Positions 33,378 through 42,946 of a stretch of 64,000 nucleotides of DNA are shown one piece after another. The notes under the pieces were generated by a model. That model was not told the origin of the DNA, did no database searches, and saw only the letters and a program-made list of their open reading frames with translations. A program made the position numbers and the translations under genes. Every line of letters starts with the position of its first letter. Positions within the stretch are counted from its first letter, which is position 1. The DNA is from Paenibacillus planticolens (GTDB lineage Bacteria > Bacillota > Bacilli > Paenibacillales > NBRC-103111), in contig NZ_WHNZ01000012.1 in NCBI RefSeq assembly GCF_013141725.1, positions 372,001-436,000 of the forward strand, written 5' to 3'.

Positions 33378-35264
33378 CTAGGCCCGTTGTCTCTTGCGAG
33401 GCATGAGCTTCTTCACTTCGGCAATTAAATTAAGTGCAGTAAGGCCCACTTCTTCACGCTGTTCTTTGACTGATCCGTGCTCTACGAAATAATCGGGAAT
33501 TCCCATTACATGAACGTGCAATCCGGTGAAATGATTAGCTGCAAAATATTCCATGACAGCACTGCCAAACCCGCCTTGAATCGCGCCCTCTTCCATCGTG
33601 ATGATCGGGATGGATTCAACAGCAAGCTGGCGAAGATAAGCTTCATCCATCGGTTTGATGAACCGTGCATTGACGACGCGAAGGTTGATCCCCTCTTTGG
33701 CTAATTGCTCAGCAGCATCTTGGGCAACCTGGACCATCGGTCCGACTGCCAAAACAGCAGCATAATCGCCATCACGCAACGTTTCCCAAGTTCCGATCGG
33801 GATCGCTGTCGGCGTCTCATCCAGACTTGCCCCAATCCCGCTATTCCGGGGATATCGATAGGCAATCGGTCCGTCGTTATATTCGAGTGCTGTCTGCATC
33901 ATGTCACGCAGCTCTTTCTCATCCTTCGGCATCATCAGTACCATGTTTGGCAGTGAGCGTAGGAACGCAATATCGTATACCCCTTGATGCGTTTCACCGT
34001 CAGGTCCGACAAAACCGGCACGGTCAATGGCAAAAGCTACATTCAGATTCGGACGGCAAATATCATGCACAACTTGATCGTAGGCTCTCTGCAAGAAAGT
34101 GGAGTACACTGCAAAAACCGGCTTCAATCCTTCGCTGGCGAGGCCCGCGCATAACGTTGCCGCATGCTGCTCGGCAATCCCCACGTCAATCATGCGGCTC
34201 GGGAATTGTTTTGCGAATTTAAGCAGGCCCGATCCGCCCGGCATCGCCGGTGTAACCGCCACAATACGGGAGTCCTGCTCAGCCAACTGAATCAGCGTGT
34301 TGCCAAAAACCTCCGTATACATCGGAGGACCAACCGATTTGAGCACTTGACCGGATTCGATCTTGTAAGGTCCCGGGCCATGCCAACTGTGGGAATCCTG
34401 CTCTGCAGGAGTATACCCCTTCCCTTTCATTGTAACAACGTGAACGAGAACAGGTCCAACCACTTTCTCAGCTTGTTTCAAGGTATCCATCAAGACAGGC
34501 AAGTTGTGTCCATCTACCGGACCGATGTAGGTAAAGCCTAACTCTTCAAACCAAACTCCGTTCAACACAAAATATTTGAGACTGTCCTTCAGCTTCTCCG
34601 CAGTTTTCGCCAGCGTACCGCCGATGGCAGGTATTTTCTTCAGTAAATGTTCAACTTCTTCTTTGGCCTTCAAATAATGACGATCGGAACGAATTTTGCT
34701 CAAATAATTATGAATCGCCCCAACGTTGGGCGCAATGGACATTTCATTGTCATTCAGAATGACCATAATATTTTTCTTTTCGTGACCAATATGATTCATG
34801 GCTTCCAACGCCATACCGCCTGTGATAGCTCCATCACCGATGATCGCAACTACTTTGTTGTGCTCGCCTTTCAAATCCCGCGCCATGGCCATACCCATCG
34901 CTGCGGACAAGGAGGTACTGCTGTGTCCGGCTTCCCAGACGTCGTGTTCACTTTCGGATCGCTTGATAAACCCGCACAATCCTTTGTATTTACGCAAAGT
35001 ATCAAACTTATCCTTGCGGCCCGTTAAAATTTTGTGCACATACGCTTGATGACCCACATCAAAAAGCAATTTATCATAGGGGCTGTGGAACAAGGTATGT
35101 AAAGCGATGGTGAGCTCAACCACACCTAAGTTCGACGACAGATGTCCACCTGTTACGGATAACTTTTCAATTAGAAATTGACGGATTTCACCAGCCAATA
35201 CCTCAAGCTCCGCCATGGATAACCGTTTCAAGTCCTCAGGTCGATTGATTTGTTCGAGCAGCAC
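33378..35264 (-). CDS. dxs: 1-deoxy-D-xylulose-5-phosphate synthase
   Basis: 628 aa thiamine enzyme, first step of the MEP isoprenoid pathway (pyruvate plus glyceraldehyde 3-phosphate). TPP motif [18 protein letters not shown] to [13 protein letters not shown], the pyrimidine-binding domain ([17 protein letters not shown]) and the transketolase C-terminal domain with [15 protein letters not shown] start after GAGGAAAC. A sigma-A promoter lies in the 117 bp before it. Confidence 0.96.
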   Translation of the reverse strand: MLLEQINRPEDLKRLSMAELEVLAGEIRQFLIEKLSVTGGHLSSNLGVVELTIALHTLFHSPYDKLLFDVGHQAYVHKILTGRKDKFDTLRKYKGLCGFIKRSESEHDVWEAGHSSTSLSAAMGMAMARDLKGEHNKVVAIIGDGAITGGMALEAMNHIGHEKKNIMVILNDNEMSIAPNVGAIHNYLSKIRSDRHYLKAKEEVEHLLKKIPAIGGTLAKTAEKLKDSLKYFVLNGVWFEELGFTYIGPVDGHNLPVLMDTLKQAEKVVGPVLVHVVTMKGKGYTPAEQDSHSWHGPGPYKIESGQVLKSVGPPMYTEVFGNTLIQLAEQDSRIVAVTPAMPGGSGLLKFAKQFPSRMIDVGIAEQHAATLCAGLASEGLKPVFAVYSTFLQRAYDQVVHDICRPNLNVAFAIDRAGFVGPDGETHQGVYDIAFLRSLPNMVLMMPKDEKELRDMMQTALEYNDGPIAYRYPRNSGIGASLDETPTAIPIGTWETLRDGDYAAVLAVGPMVQVAQDAAEQLAKEGINLRVVNARFIKPMDEAYLRQLAVESIPIITMEEGAIQGGFGSAVMEYFAANHFTGLHVHVMGIPDYFVEHGSVKEQREEVGLTALNLIAEVKKLMPRKRQRA

Positions 35265-35311
35265 GCTTGTTTCCTCACTTTCAATGTGAAAATACTGAGA
35301 TTCATTTCACT

Positions 35312-35341
35312 ATTATAGCATAGTTTTGGGCAAATCGTGAA
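35312..35341 (-). promoter_or_regulatory. Extended -10 promoter before dxs
   Basis: Minus strand TGC-TATAAT (-10 at 35317-35312) with TTCACG 18 bp upstream. The TG extension compensates for the weak -35. Confidence 0.5.
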
Positions 35342-35381
35342 AATCTGCCCAGGCTAACAACAAAATATGTAAAAACAGCCA

Positions 35382-36287
35382 TTAATGATCCCGCTGCATT
35401 AAGTAATCAGCAAGCTGAAGAAGTCGCTCCGGATTGGCAAATCCGCCTTGCAGCAGCGCCTTTTTGGCTTGTTCCGTTAGCTCCTTCACCTTTAATTCGG
35501 AAGCTTCGAGCCCGATAAAATAAGGGTAGGTCACCTTTTGCTGTTTCTCGTCACTCTTCACCGGCTTGCCGAGCTTTTTCTCATCCCCGATAATATCCAG
35601 AATATCGTCCTGAATTTGAAAAGCAAGACCAATCGCGTTTCCGAAATCCGTTAATGCCGCTAATTGCGCAGTCGTAGCACCGGCAATATGCGCACCTGCC
35701 CGCAAAGAAAATACGATGAGATCGCTCGTTTTATGCAAATGAATGTACTCTAATTCCTCCAGCTTCGTTAACCCTTGTTCCCCAAGCATATCCGCCGCTT
35801 GACCGCCTACCATTCCCCTAGCGCCTGCATATGCAGCAAGTTCTTCGGTGATGGACAGCACGCGTTCCGCTGGAATGCCGTGCACTTTGTGACATTGTGT
35901 AATGCTGTAGAAAGCATGAGTCAACAAAGCATCGCCTGCCAAAATGGCCATCGCTTCCCCATAGACTTTGTGATTCGTCAATTTGCCTCTGCGGTAGTCG
36001 TCGTTATCCATCGCCGGAAGATCGTCATGGACCAGCGAGTACGTATGGACCATTTCAATCGCCAGCGCAGCAGGCAGCGCAGCCGCTTGAGATCCGCCAA
36101 GCGCTTCAGCCGCTGCCAGCACAAGAATGGGACGCAGACGCTTGCCGCCTGCCATCAGGGAGTAGTTCATGGACTCACGCAATGAAACCGGAACATTCCA
36201 CTGTGGAGGAAGTGATTGTATTAATGCCGCTTCGAGCATTTCAGCATGCGAAGCAATATATTCGCCAATTGTGGACATTGTCTTCAA
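35382..36287 (-). CDS. ispA: Farnesyl diphosphate synthase (IspA)
   Basis: 301 aa trans-prenyltransferase with both Asp-rich motifs: HDDLPAMDNDDYRRG (first DDxxD region) and QIQDDILDIIG (second). Makes C15 prenyl diphosphate for undecaprenyl phosphate, heptaprenyl and other isoprenoids. TTG start with AAGGGG 7 nt upstream, immediately after xseB. Confidence 0.95.
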   Translation of the reverse strand: MKTMSTIGEYIASHAEMLEAALIQSLPPQWNVPVSLRESMNYSLMAGGKRLRPILVLAAAEALGGSQAAALPAALAIEMVHTYSLVHDDLPAMDNDDYRRGKLTNHKVYGEAMAILAGDALLTHAFYSITQCHKVHGIPAERVLSITEELAAYAGARGMVGGQAADMLGEQGLTKLEELEYIHLHKTSDLIVFSLRAGAHIAGATTAQLAALTDFGNAIGLAFQIQDDILDIIGDEKKLGKPVKSDEKQQKVTYPYFIGLEASELKVKELTEQAKKALLQGGFANPERLLQLADYLMQRDH

Positions 36288-36288
36288 C

Positions 36289-36543
36289 CTAATTCCCCTT
36301 ATCTTCCAAGACAGGTTGGAAAGGCTTCCTGCTCACAGCGCCTGTTTCCCCTTCAACCAGCATCTCAATTTTCTTCTCGACTTGCTCAAGCTTAATACCG
36401 CACAAATGAGAGAGACGAACGCCTTCTTGATAAAGCTCAATCGCTTTCTCCAAGGGCACGTCACCGCTTTCTAATTGAGCTACAATGCGCTCCAACTGCT
36501 CGATCGCAAGTTCAAAGCTTACTTCGGTTTCATTCGTTGACAT
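36289..36543 (-). CDS. xseB: Exodeoxyribonuclease VII small subunit
   Basis: 84 aa helical protein: SFELAIEQLERIVAQLESGDVPLEKAIELYQEGVRL is the family core. ATG at 36543 chosen since GGAGGAG precedes it; the gene overlaps xseA by 14 bp. Forms the exonuclease VII complex with XseA. Confidence 0.94.
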   Translation of the reverse strand: MSTNETEVSFELAIEQLERIVAQLESGDVPLEKAIELYQEGVRLSHLCGIKLEQVEKKIEMLVEGETGAVSRKPFQPVLEDKGN

Positions 36544-37900
36544 CTTGAGTCTCCTCCATCCCCGATACTTGGCAGTCCAACCTGCCATCCTTGAGGCGAA
36601 TCTTCACATGGTCTCCAACCTTCACTTGGCTGACAGAACGAATGAGGACTTGCTCCTCCTCGTCATACGCCAAGCTGTATCCCCGCTGCATGACCTTCAG
36701 CGGGCTGAGCGCGTCCAAATGACGGACGCTGGACTGCCACTCCTGCTTCTTCGCACGCAGGAGGGTCTGCATGGCCGTGAGCATCTGCCGCCCCGAGGTA
36801 TCGAGGCGCCGTCTTGCGAACACGGCCTGCTCTTTGGGATTGAAGCTGCTGAGCTTGCGCTCCAGCTTCATGTGCCGTTCCGCCAGCCGCGCTACGCGCT
36901 GGCGCATCCGGTAACCGAGCTGCTCCGCCAGCCGGTCGAGCCTTTCCGCAGGCTGCATCAGCAGCTGCCTGCGGGGGTTCGTCAAGAACGGCGAGCGCTT
37001 CGCGCGCTCGAGCCGTTCCTGCTTGCGGCGCAGCTGCTGGAGCAGCCCGTAGTGAAGCCGCTGCGACAGCTGCGACAGCTGCTGCTTCAGCTCGGAGCGG
37101 CTTGGCACCGCTAGCTCGGCTGCCGCCGTCGGCGTCGGCGCTCTCAGATCGGCGACGAAGTCAGCGATTGTGAAGTCCGTCTCGTGGCCGACGGCCGAGA
37201 TGACAGGAATCGCGGAGAGGCTGATGGCCCGCGCTACGGCTTCCTCGTTGAACGCCCACAGTTCCTCCAGGGAGCCGCCTCCGCGGCCCACAATGAGCAC
37301 GTCGGCTTCACCGAGCCGATTCATCGCTTCGATCGCTTTGACGATCGAAGGCGCTGCCCCAGTTCCCTGTACCAGTACGGGGTACAGGAGAATTTGCACC
37401 AACGGGTAGCGCCGCTGAAGCGTGATGATGACATCACGGATAGCGGCCCCCGTCGGGGAGGTGATCACGCCGATCGCGCGCGGAAACCGAGGAATCGGTT
37501 TCTTGCGCTCCGCCGCGAACAGTCCTTCCGCTTCGAGCTTCTTTTTCAACTGCTCGAAGGCCAAATACAAACTGCCGATGCCGTCCGGCTGCATCGCCGT
37601 AACATAGAACTGATAAGCTCCATCCCGTTCATAGACGGAGATATTGCCGCGGGCGATCACTTTCGTGCCCTCTTTCGGAATAAATCCGAGCCTCTGATTA
37701 TGCGAGGCGAACATAATGCTCTTCAGTCTGCCATCGGCATCCTTGAGCGTAAAATACATATGACCGCTGGAATGATGCGTAAAATTGGAAATCTCCCCGC
37801 GCACCCATACGTCTTGAAGCCGGTTATCGCCTTCAAGCAGCATTTTGATATAGCGGTTCAAATCCTTGACGGAAAAGATCTTGGTCTCGTTTCTACCCAT
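36530..37900 (-). CDS. xseA: Exodeoxyribonuclease VII large subunit
   Basis: 456 aa. N-terminal OB fold (DVWVRGEISNFTHHSSGHMYFTLKD), catalytic domain with RGGGSLEELWAFNEE and SAVGHETDFTIAD, then a long Arg/Gln-rich coiled coil (about 290-400) encoded by GC-rich sequence. Cuts single-stranded DNA from both ends. Between folD and xseB. Confidence 0.95.
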   Translation of the reverse strand: MGRNETKIFSVKDLNRYIKMLLEGDNRLQDVWVRGEISNFTHHSSGHMYFTLKDADGRLKSIMFASHNQRLGFIPKEGTKVIARGNISVYERDGAYQFYVTAMQPDGIGSLYLAFEQLKKKLEAEGLFAAERKKPIPRFPRAIGVITSPTGAAIRDVIITLQRRYPLVQILLYPVLVQGTGAAPSIVKAIEAMNRLGEADVLIVGRGGGSLEELWAFNEEAVARAISLSAIPVISAVGHETDFTIADFVADLRAPTPTAAAELAVPSRSELKQQLSQLSQRLHYGLLQQLRRKQERLERAKRSPFLTNPRRQLLMQPAERLDRLAEQLGYRMRQRVARLAERHMKLERKLSSFNPKEQAVFARRRLDTSGRQMLTAMQTLLRAKKQEWQSSVRHLDALSPLKVMQRGYSLAYDEEEQVLIRSVSQVKVGDHVKIRLKDGRLDCQVSGMEETQDVNE

Positions 37901-37908
37901 ACGCTCGG

Positions 37909-38775
37909 TTAAACACTCACATTCGTTTTGGCGGCGCGACCTGCTGCATCCACCGTATTGCGAAGCAGCATCGTAATCGTCATCGGTCCTACACAGCCCG
38001 GCACCGGCGTAATCGCACTTGCGATTTCTTTTACCGCTTCGAAATCAACATCGCCTGTCAGCTTGCCGTCAGCAGGACGGTTCATCCCTACATCGATGAC
38101 GACCGCGCCCGGTTTCACATGTTGAGCTTTAATTAAATGCGCTTTACCTACGGCAACAACGAGAATATCGGCTTGCTTCGTGATTTCTTCCATATTTGGG
38201 GTACGGGAATGAACAATGGAAACCGTTGCATGCTCGCGCAGCAGCAGCATAGCCATCGGTTTGCCGACAATGTTGCTTCTTCCGACAACGACAGCGTGTT
38301 TGCCGGCTATTTCCACACCTGTGCGTTTCAGAATCTCAATGACGCCATGAGGCGTACAAGGTTTCATCCCGTCTTTGCCAATCATCAAATTACCAACGTT
38401 CACCGGATGGAAGCAGTCTACATCTTTGAGAGGATCGATTTCGTCAACTACAGCTTCTTCATCGATATGTTTAGGAAGGGGGGATTGCACTAGTATACCG
38501 TTAATTCGGTTATCGCTATTAAATTTATGAATGAGTGTAATTAATTCCTGTTGAGTCGTAGATTCAGGCAAACGGTGTACTTCCGAATAGATGCCTACAT
38601 CATCGCATGCTTTCGCTTTATTTCTGACATAAACTTGCGAAGCCGGGTCTTCTCCCACAATGACTACGACAAGACCTGGTTGGTTGCCTTGCGCCGTAAG
38701 CGCTGCAGCATCCGAGCGAATTTCCTCACGAATCGAACTTACTAATTCTTTTCCATTAATAACTTGTGCAGACAT
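37909..38775 (-). CDS. folD: Methylenetetrahydrofolate dehydrogenase/cyclohydrolase
   Basis: 288 aa bifunctional enzyme. Folate site YVRNKAKACDDVGI (Lys), NGILVQSPLPKHIDE, and NADP site VVGRSNIVGKPMAMLLL, then ITPVPGCVGPMTI. Interconverts one-carbon folates for purine, thymidylate and Met synthesis. AGGGGGA ribosome site. Conserved nusB-folD-xseA order. Confidence 0.96.
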   Translation of the reverse strand: MSAQVINGKELVSSIREEIRSDAAALTAQGNQPGLVVVIVGEDPASQVYVRNKAKACDDVGIYSEVHRLPESTTQQELITLIHKFNSDNRINGILVQSPLPKHIDEEAVVDEIDPLKDVDCFHPVNVGNLMIGKDGMKPCTPHGVIEILKRTGVEIAGKHAVVVGRSNIVGKPMAMLLLREHATVSIVHSRTPNMEEITKQADILVVAVGKAHLIKAQHVKPGAVVIDVGMNRPADGKLTGDVDFEAVKEIASAITPVPGCVGPMTITMLLRNTVDAAGRAAKTNVSV

Positions 38776-38826
38776 GCTATTTCCCCCTAAAAATTTTGTG
38801 AACTTCTTTCTTCGTTAAAGAGCTAA

Positions 38827-39285
38827 CTAAGTTGGAGAAACTTTGCTTTTCAAGTTTTCAACTTCTTTAATCATTTTCCCAAGAACGCCGTTGACAAACT
38901 TTCCGGATTCATCCGTCCCATAATGCTTGGCCAACTCAATGGCTTCATTCACGACAACTTTGGGCGGAACATCGTCTCTGTACAGCATTTCGTAAACCGC
39001 TAAACGCAGCACTTCACGGTCAATGCGTGACAGCCTGTCCATCGCCCATCCTTTCAAATATTCCTCCAGAAGCTCATCGATTCCAACTTTGTTGCTATAT
39101 GTACCCTCAACCAGCCCCAAAATATAAGCTGAATCCATTTTGTCGCCTTTAATATCCAACTGCGATTCATTGTCATTTTCCGCTTCGTGAACCGCGACTT
39201 GGACAGCCTCCTGAGGCGTTGCCTCATTCATCTGAATTTGGTATAGACTTTGTACAGCTATTTCTCGTGCAACTCTGCGTTTCAT
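38827..39285 (-). CDS. nusB: Transcription antitermination factor NusB
   Basis: 152 aa, all-helical, [21 protein letters not shown] to [27 protein letters not shown]. Start at 39285 with AGGAGG 6 nt upstream; a frame open further upstream is not used. With NusE it binds boxA of rRNA leaders. A repeated hairpin element lies directly before its ribosome site. Confidence 0.94.
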   Translation of the reverse strand: MKRRVAREIAVQSLYQIQMNEATPQEAVQVAVHEAENDNESQLDIKGDKMDSAYILGLVEGTYSNKVGIDELLEEYLKGWAMDRLSRIDREVLRLAVYEMLYRDDVPPKVVVNEAIELAKHYGTDESGKFVNGVLGKMIKEVENLKSKVSPT

Positions 39286-39291
39286 TCTGTT

Positions 39292-39355
39292 CCTCCTAAG
39301 AGTTTTGCTTAAGCAAAACTGTCTTCGTAAGCTTTCACTTTGAGTTTTGCTTAGC
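39292..39355 (-). repeat. Hairpin leader element, copy 1 (nusB)
   Basis: Contains the perfect 20-bp palindrome AGTTTTGCTTAAGCAAAACT at 39301-39320, 4 nt before the AGGAGG of nusB, flanked by GCTTACGA and a partial second arm (GAGTTTTGC). Highly similar to the copy at 40764-40826 before the asp23-family gene. Hairpin next to the ribosome site suggests control of translation or mRNA stability. Confidence 0.75.
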
Positions 39356-39446
39356 AAATGGCATGCGCTCTTCAAAGCTCTTTCTAATAGTATACGTCAT
39401 AATGGAACCAATCCAAACAAAAAAATCCATGGATGTACCAGGGATT

Positions 39447-39674
39447 TTAGCGAAACATTCTCCATTTTTGCGTGAGATAGCGCCAAATGTCTTCAAGCAT
39501 GACCAGACCTTCCTTGCGATCCCATTTGTTCCCGAAATAAAATCCGAGCAGAACAATGAATCCAAAGATCAACATATCCCAAAAGCCAAAAAATAAATAA
39601 ATGAAACCGAAAAAAATACCTGCTGCCACTCCGATCACTTTGCCCCTATGGGACTCCCACAGTTCATTCCACAT
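39447..39674 (-). CDS. DUF2273 family membrane protein
   Basis: 75 aa with a membrane region (VIGVAAGIFFGFIYLFFGFWDMLIFGFIVLLGFYFG) and an amphipathic C-terminus. DUF2273 proteins are usually encoded next to Asp23 and AmaP, as here. Start at the ATG at 39674, with GAGGTG upstream. Forms the third member of the envelope stress trio. Confidence 0.85.
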   Translation of the reverse strand: MWNELWESHRGKVIGVAAGIFFGFIYLFFGFWDMLIFGFIVLLGFYFGNKWDRKEGLVMLEDIWRYLTQKWRMFR

Positions 39675-39688
39675 GAGTGGGTTCACCT

Positions 39689-40249
39689 CTATTCGACTCG
39701 GCTTTTAAACGTTGGGGCTGATTGCACGATGTTTGCTACGAATACGGTTACGGAAGCTACAGGGATGCCGGTAATGTCTTCTATGTAACTTTTCACAGTA
39801 CTTTGCATCTCTTCAGTGAGTTCAGGAATCGAACTTTCCCCATCCACAATGGTTCTGATCGTAATTTCAAGTCCTGATTGATTCACTCTTACGCGTGAGC
39901 GCAAATCTTTGGCGCCTTTCGTACGACCGGCTGCTTTCAAGGATAAATTTTCAACGGTTTCGATGGAAATGCGAATATCCCCGAAATCCGTGCGTTGGTC
40001 GATAGATGGCGCTTGAGCGCGGCCGCGGCGAAGCGTCAGAACGAGAAAACGAACAGAGATTAACAACATGATCAAGCTAATAGCGATGGCCGGATATGCA
40101 TAGTTCTTCTCGTAATAGAAATTATGTAACGTTTGACCGGACTGTTCAAATGGAATCCAGCTCGATGCCGTGAACAATACTAGGATAGATGCAACGAAAA
40201 TAATTAGGCTATAGAGAAGCAGCAAGAGCCTGTCCACAATTTTACCCAC
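39689..40249 (-). CDS. amaP: Alkaline shock response membrane anchor AmaP
   Basis: 186 aa from the GTG at 40249 (GGAAGGGG upstream). Two membrane helices (LLLLLYSLIIFVASILVLFT and YPAIAISLIMLLISVRFLVL) and a cytoplasmic Asp23-like domain (FGDIRISIETVENLSLKAAGRTKG to VTVFVANIV). Anchors Asp23 at the membrane in Staphylococcus. Separated from the asp23-family gene by a strong hairpin. Confidence 0.88.
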   Translation of the reverse strand: MGKIVDRLLLLLYSLIIFVASILVLFTASSWIPFEQSGQTLHNFYYEKNYAYPAIAISLIMLLISVRFLVLTLRRGRAQAPSIDQRTDFGDIRISIETVENLSLKAAGRTKGAKDLRSRVRVNQSGLEITIRTIVDGESSIPELTEEMQSTVKSYIEDITGIPVASVTVFVANIVQSAPTFKSRVE

Positions 40250-40278
40250 GTAAGCTTGTCCCCTTCCTATAGTTAGAG

Positions 40279-40312
40279 GAAACCCCCTGCATGGCATGCT
40301 GTAGGGGGTTTC
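40279..40312. terminator. Strong hairpin between asp23-family gene and amaP
   Basis: GAAACCCCCT and AGGGGGTTTC form a 10-bp stem with a 14-nt loop. On the transcribed minus strand it is followed only by TTTCCTC, so it is more likely a processing or partial-termination site that lowers amaP and DUF2273 expression. Confidence 0.6.
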
Positions 40313-40342
40313 AATGATCCATATGGATGCAGCAATTCCGCC

Positions 40343-40756
40343 TTATTTCACTCGACCAGCAGTTGCTGTTTCTTCTTCAACCGGTTTATCTGCCTGTTTA
40401 AAATGAACATCATGAATATGAACATTCACTTCAACGACACTGAGTCCCGTCATTGATTCGATTGCGTGCTTCACATTTTGTTGGATGCCGCTTGCAACCT
40501 CCGGAATGCGATTGCCATATTCAATAATGATGGAGACGTCAATGGCTGCTTCACGTTGTCCGACTTCTACCTTTACGCCTTTGGACAAATTTTTGCGTCC
40601 AAGCAATTCAGCAATGCCGCCAGCAAGTCCACCGCTCATCCCCGCTACTCCTTGCACTTCCACCGTTGCCAAACCGGCAATGATTTCGATAACTTCGGGG
40701 GCAATTTGGATGCTGCCCATGTCTGTTTTGACGTAATCCGGAGCGATTGTGCTCAT
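40343..40756 (-). CDS. yqhY: Asp23/Gls24 family envelope stress protein (YqhY)
   Basis: 137 aa. GSIQIAPEVIEIIAGLATVEVQGVAGMSGG is the Asp23 core and the basic/aliphatic VNVHIHDVHF ends the domain. Start at 40756 with AGGAGG 8 nt upstream. B. subtilis yqhY lies in the same place next to accBC and its loss disturbs fatty acid synthesis. Preceded by the second copy of the hairpin leader element. Confidence 0.9.
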   Translation of the reverse strand: MSTIAPDYVKTDMGSIQIAPEVIEIIAGLATVEVQGVAGMSGGLAGGIAELLGRKNLSKGVKVEVGQREAAIDVSIIIEYGNRIPEVASGIQQNVKHAIESMTGLSVVEVNVHIHDVHFKQADKPVEEETATAGRVK

Positions 40757-40763
40757 TGTGGCA

Positions 40764-40826
40764 CCTCCTAAGAGTTTTGCGCCAGCAAAACTGGCATCGT
40801 AAGCATTTACTATTGAGTTTGTGTAA
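40764..40826 (-). repeat. Hairpin leader element, copy 2 (asp23-family gene)
   Basis: AGTTTTGC-GCCA-GCAAAACT at 40773-40792, then GGCATCGTAAGC and a partial GAGTTT arm. 34 of the first 41 positions match copy 1; the stem is kept while the loop differs. It ends at the AGGAGG of the asp23-family gene. Confidence 0.75.
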
Positions 40827-40908
40827 CTAGCTGATAACATCAGCTTATGGATAAGCTATCTTTAATTTATTACTATACCATTTCGCCGAAAATATGACAA
40901 ATGGTTAT

Positions 40909-42267
40909 CTATGAATCCGCATCATTTACATCGTGCTCTTCCAAGAATTTAATATCGTGGTCGCCTTTGATAAATTTCTTGTGCTCAAGCAGCTTCAAAT
41001 GGAACGGTATCGTTGTGTTTACACCATCGACTGCAAATTCCGTGAGCGCTCTTTTCATGCGGGCAATCGCTTCATCGCGCGTACTTCCCCAAACAATGAG
41101 TTTAGCGATCATTGAATCGTAGTGAGGGGGGATTGTGTATCCCGGATAAACCGCGCTATCCACACGAACCCCGAATCCGCCTGGCGGCAAGTAGAACTTC
41201 ACTTGGCCTGCCGAAGGCATAAAGTTCCGGTTCGGATCCTCTGCATTGACACGGCATTCGATCGCCCATCCGTTGATACGAACATCGTCTTGTGAGAAGG
41301 ACAACGGATTGCCTTCTGCGACGCTAATCATTTCTTGGATAATATCGATGCCTGTAATCATTTCCGTTACAGGGTGCTCAACTTGAATTCTTGTGTTCAT
41401 TTCCATGAAGTAGAAATTGCCGTCAGGCCCGAGCAAGAACTCTAGCGTACCTGCGCCGGAGTAATTAACAGCTTTCGCTGCGCGAACGGCTGCCTCGCCC
41501 ATCGCCGCACGCGTTTCAGGCGTAAGGATTGGACATGGCGCTTCTTCCACAAGCTTCTGTCTGCGGCGCTGCACCGAGCAGTCACGCTCGCCCAAGTGAA
41601 CGACGTTGCCGTGTTTATCGGCCAAAATTTGAATTTCAACATGCTTCATGCCTGTTAAATATTTTTCCAAATAGATGCCGGCGTTGCCGAAAGCATTTTG
41701 CGCTTCCTGCTGGGCAGCTGTAATTTGCGCTACGAGCGTCTCCTCGTTTTCCGCAATACGAATGCCTTTGCCGCCGCCGCCTGCCGTCGCTTTAATGATG
41801 ACCGGGTAACCGATATCTCTTGCGATGACAATCGCGTCTTCCACATGGTCGACCAGCCCGTCAGAACCAGGAATGATCGGCACTTTCGCTTCTTTCATCG
41901 TTTGCTTGGCAACCGCTTTGTCCCCCATCCGGCTAATAGCGTCAGGTGACGGACCGATGAACGTAATATTGCAGCTTTCGCAAATTTCTGCGAAGTCTGC
42001 ATTTTCTGCTAAAAATCCATAACCGGGGTGAATGGCATCACATTCTGTTAGAGTAGCTACACTCATCAGGTTCGTGAAGTTCAAGTAGCTGTCCTTGGAC
42101 GCCGTCGGACCGATACAATAGGCTTCGTCAGCAAGTCGCACATGCAGCGCATCGCGATCCGCTTCCGAATATACAGCCACGGTGTAAATGCCGAGCTCAC
42201 GGCAAGCCCGAATAATACGAACAGCTATTTCTCCTCGGTTCGCTATTAGGATTTTATGAAATTTCAT
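40909..42267 (-). CDS. accC: Acetyl-CoA carboxylase, biotin carboxylase subunit
   Basis: 452 aa. ATP-grasp enzyme: [51 protein letters not shown] and [18 protein letters not shown]. Carboxylates biotin on AccB, the first step of fatty acid synthesis. AGGAGG and ATG well placed; 25 bp after accB. Confidence 0.96.
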   Translation of the reverse strand: MKFHKILIANRGEIAVRIIRACRELGIYTVAVYSEADRDALHVRLADEAYCIGPTASKDSYLNFTNLMSVATLTECDAIHPGYGFLAENADFAEICESCNITFIGPSPDAISRMGDKAVAKQTMKEAKVPIIPGSDGLVDHVEDAIVIARDIGYPVIIKATAGGGGKGIRIAENEETLVAQITAAQQEAQNAFGNAGIYLEKYLTGMKHVEIQILADKHGNVVHLGERDCSVQRRRQKLVEEAPCPILTPETRAAMGEAAVRAAKAVNYSGAGTLEFLLGPDGNFYFMEMNTRIQVEHPVTEMITGIDIIQEMISVAEGNPLSFSQDDVRINGWAIECRVNAEDPNRNFMPSAGQVKFYLPPGGFGVRVDSAVYPGYTIPPHYDSMIAKLIVWGSTRDEAIARMKRALTEFAVDGVNTTIPFHLKLLEHKKFIKGDHDIKFLEEHDVNDADS

Positions 42268-42292
42268 TAATTTTCCTCCTAGCCTAACTAAC

Positions 42293-42790
42293 TTACTCCG
42301 GTCTTACCAAAAATAAAGGTTGTCCATACTCAACGAGCTGGCCGTTTTCAACGAGTATTTCAACGATTTCACCTTTGATTTCAGCTTCAATCTCATTCAT
42401 CAATTTCATAGCTTCAACGATACACACAACGGTTTTATCGCCTACTTTCTGGCCTACGTTTACAAAAGGAGCAGCGCCAGGGGAAGCAGACTGATAGAAA
42501 GTTCCTACCATCGGTGAAACGATCTTATGTAAAGATGAGTCCTCTTGCTTAGCATGTCCGGCTGTCGCAGGTACGGAAGCTTCCAATGCCGCAGTAGGCG
42601 CTGCTTGAGGAAAGCTTGCTTGACCGATCGGCGCGTATGTGTGTTGAACGGGTGCCGCAACGTATACAGGCTCTGATTTATTCGGCTTGCGAATCGACAG
42701 ACGCGCACCTTCATTTTCAATTTCAAGTTCTTGTAAAGAGGATTGATCGACGAGTTTAATTAACTCTTTGATTTCACTCAATTTGAACAT
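42293..42790 (-). CDS. accB: Biotin carboxyl carrier protein
   Basis: 165 aa. N-terminal domain, a Pro/Ala-rich linker (about 44-90) and a biotinyl domain with the biotin Lys in [13 protein letters not shown]. Acceptor and carrier for acetyl-CoA carboxylase. Promoter with TATAAT about 65 bp upstream. Confidence 0.95.
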   Translation of the reverse strand: MFKLSEIKELIKLVDQSSLQELEIENEGARLSIRKPNKSEPVYVAAPVQHTYAPIGQASFPQAAPTAALEASVPATAGHAKQEDSSLHKIVSPMVGTFYQSASPGAAPFVNVGQKVGDKTVVCIVEAMKLMNEIEAEIKGEIVEILVENGQLVEYGQPLFLVRPE

Positions 42791-42854
42791 TCATGTCACT
42801 CCTTCAAAGTTGGTGAACCAGTAAAAAATGCGGTTTCATAGCCGCAACGTATGT

Positions 42855-42883
42855 ATTATACCCATAAACGCAAGAAATGGAAA
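42855..42883 (-). promoter_or_regulatory. Promoter of accBC
   Basis: Minus strand TTTCCA and TATAAT with a 17-bp spacer; the -35 overlaps the terminator of spoIIIAH. Confidence 0.5.
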
Positions 42884-42910
42884 GAGTCCAGTTTTGTCCG
42901 GACCCTTTCC
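42872..42910 (-). terminator. spoIIIA operon terminator
   Basis: Minus strand GGAAAGGGTCC and GGACTCTTTCC with a 10-nt loop, then ATTTCTT. Located 37 bp after spoIIIAH. Confidence 0.75.
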
Positions 42911-42946
42911 AGTGCCATTCCGAGTATGGTTGACAGCTCAATTTTA

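Noticed and set aside
36485..37912. Long plus-strand frames opposite xseA
   Set aside because: Shadows of a GC-rich, codon-biased gene; xseA is fully conserved on the minus strand.
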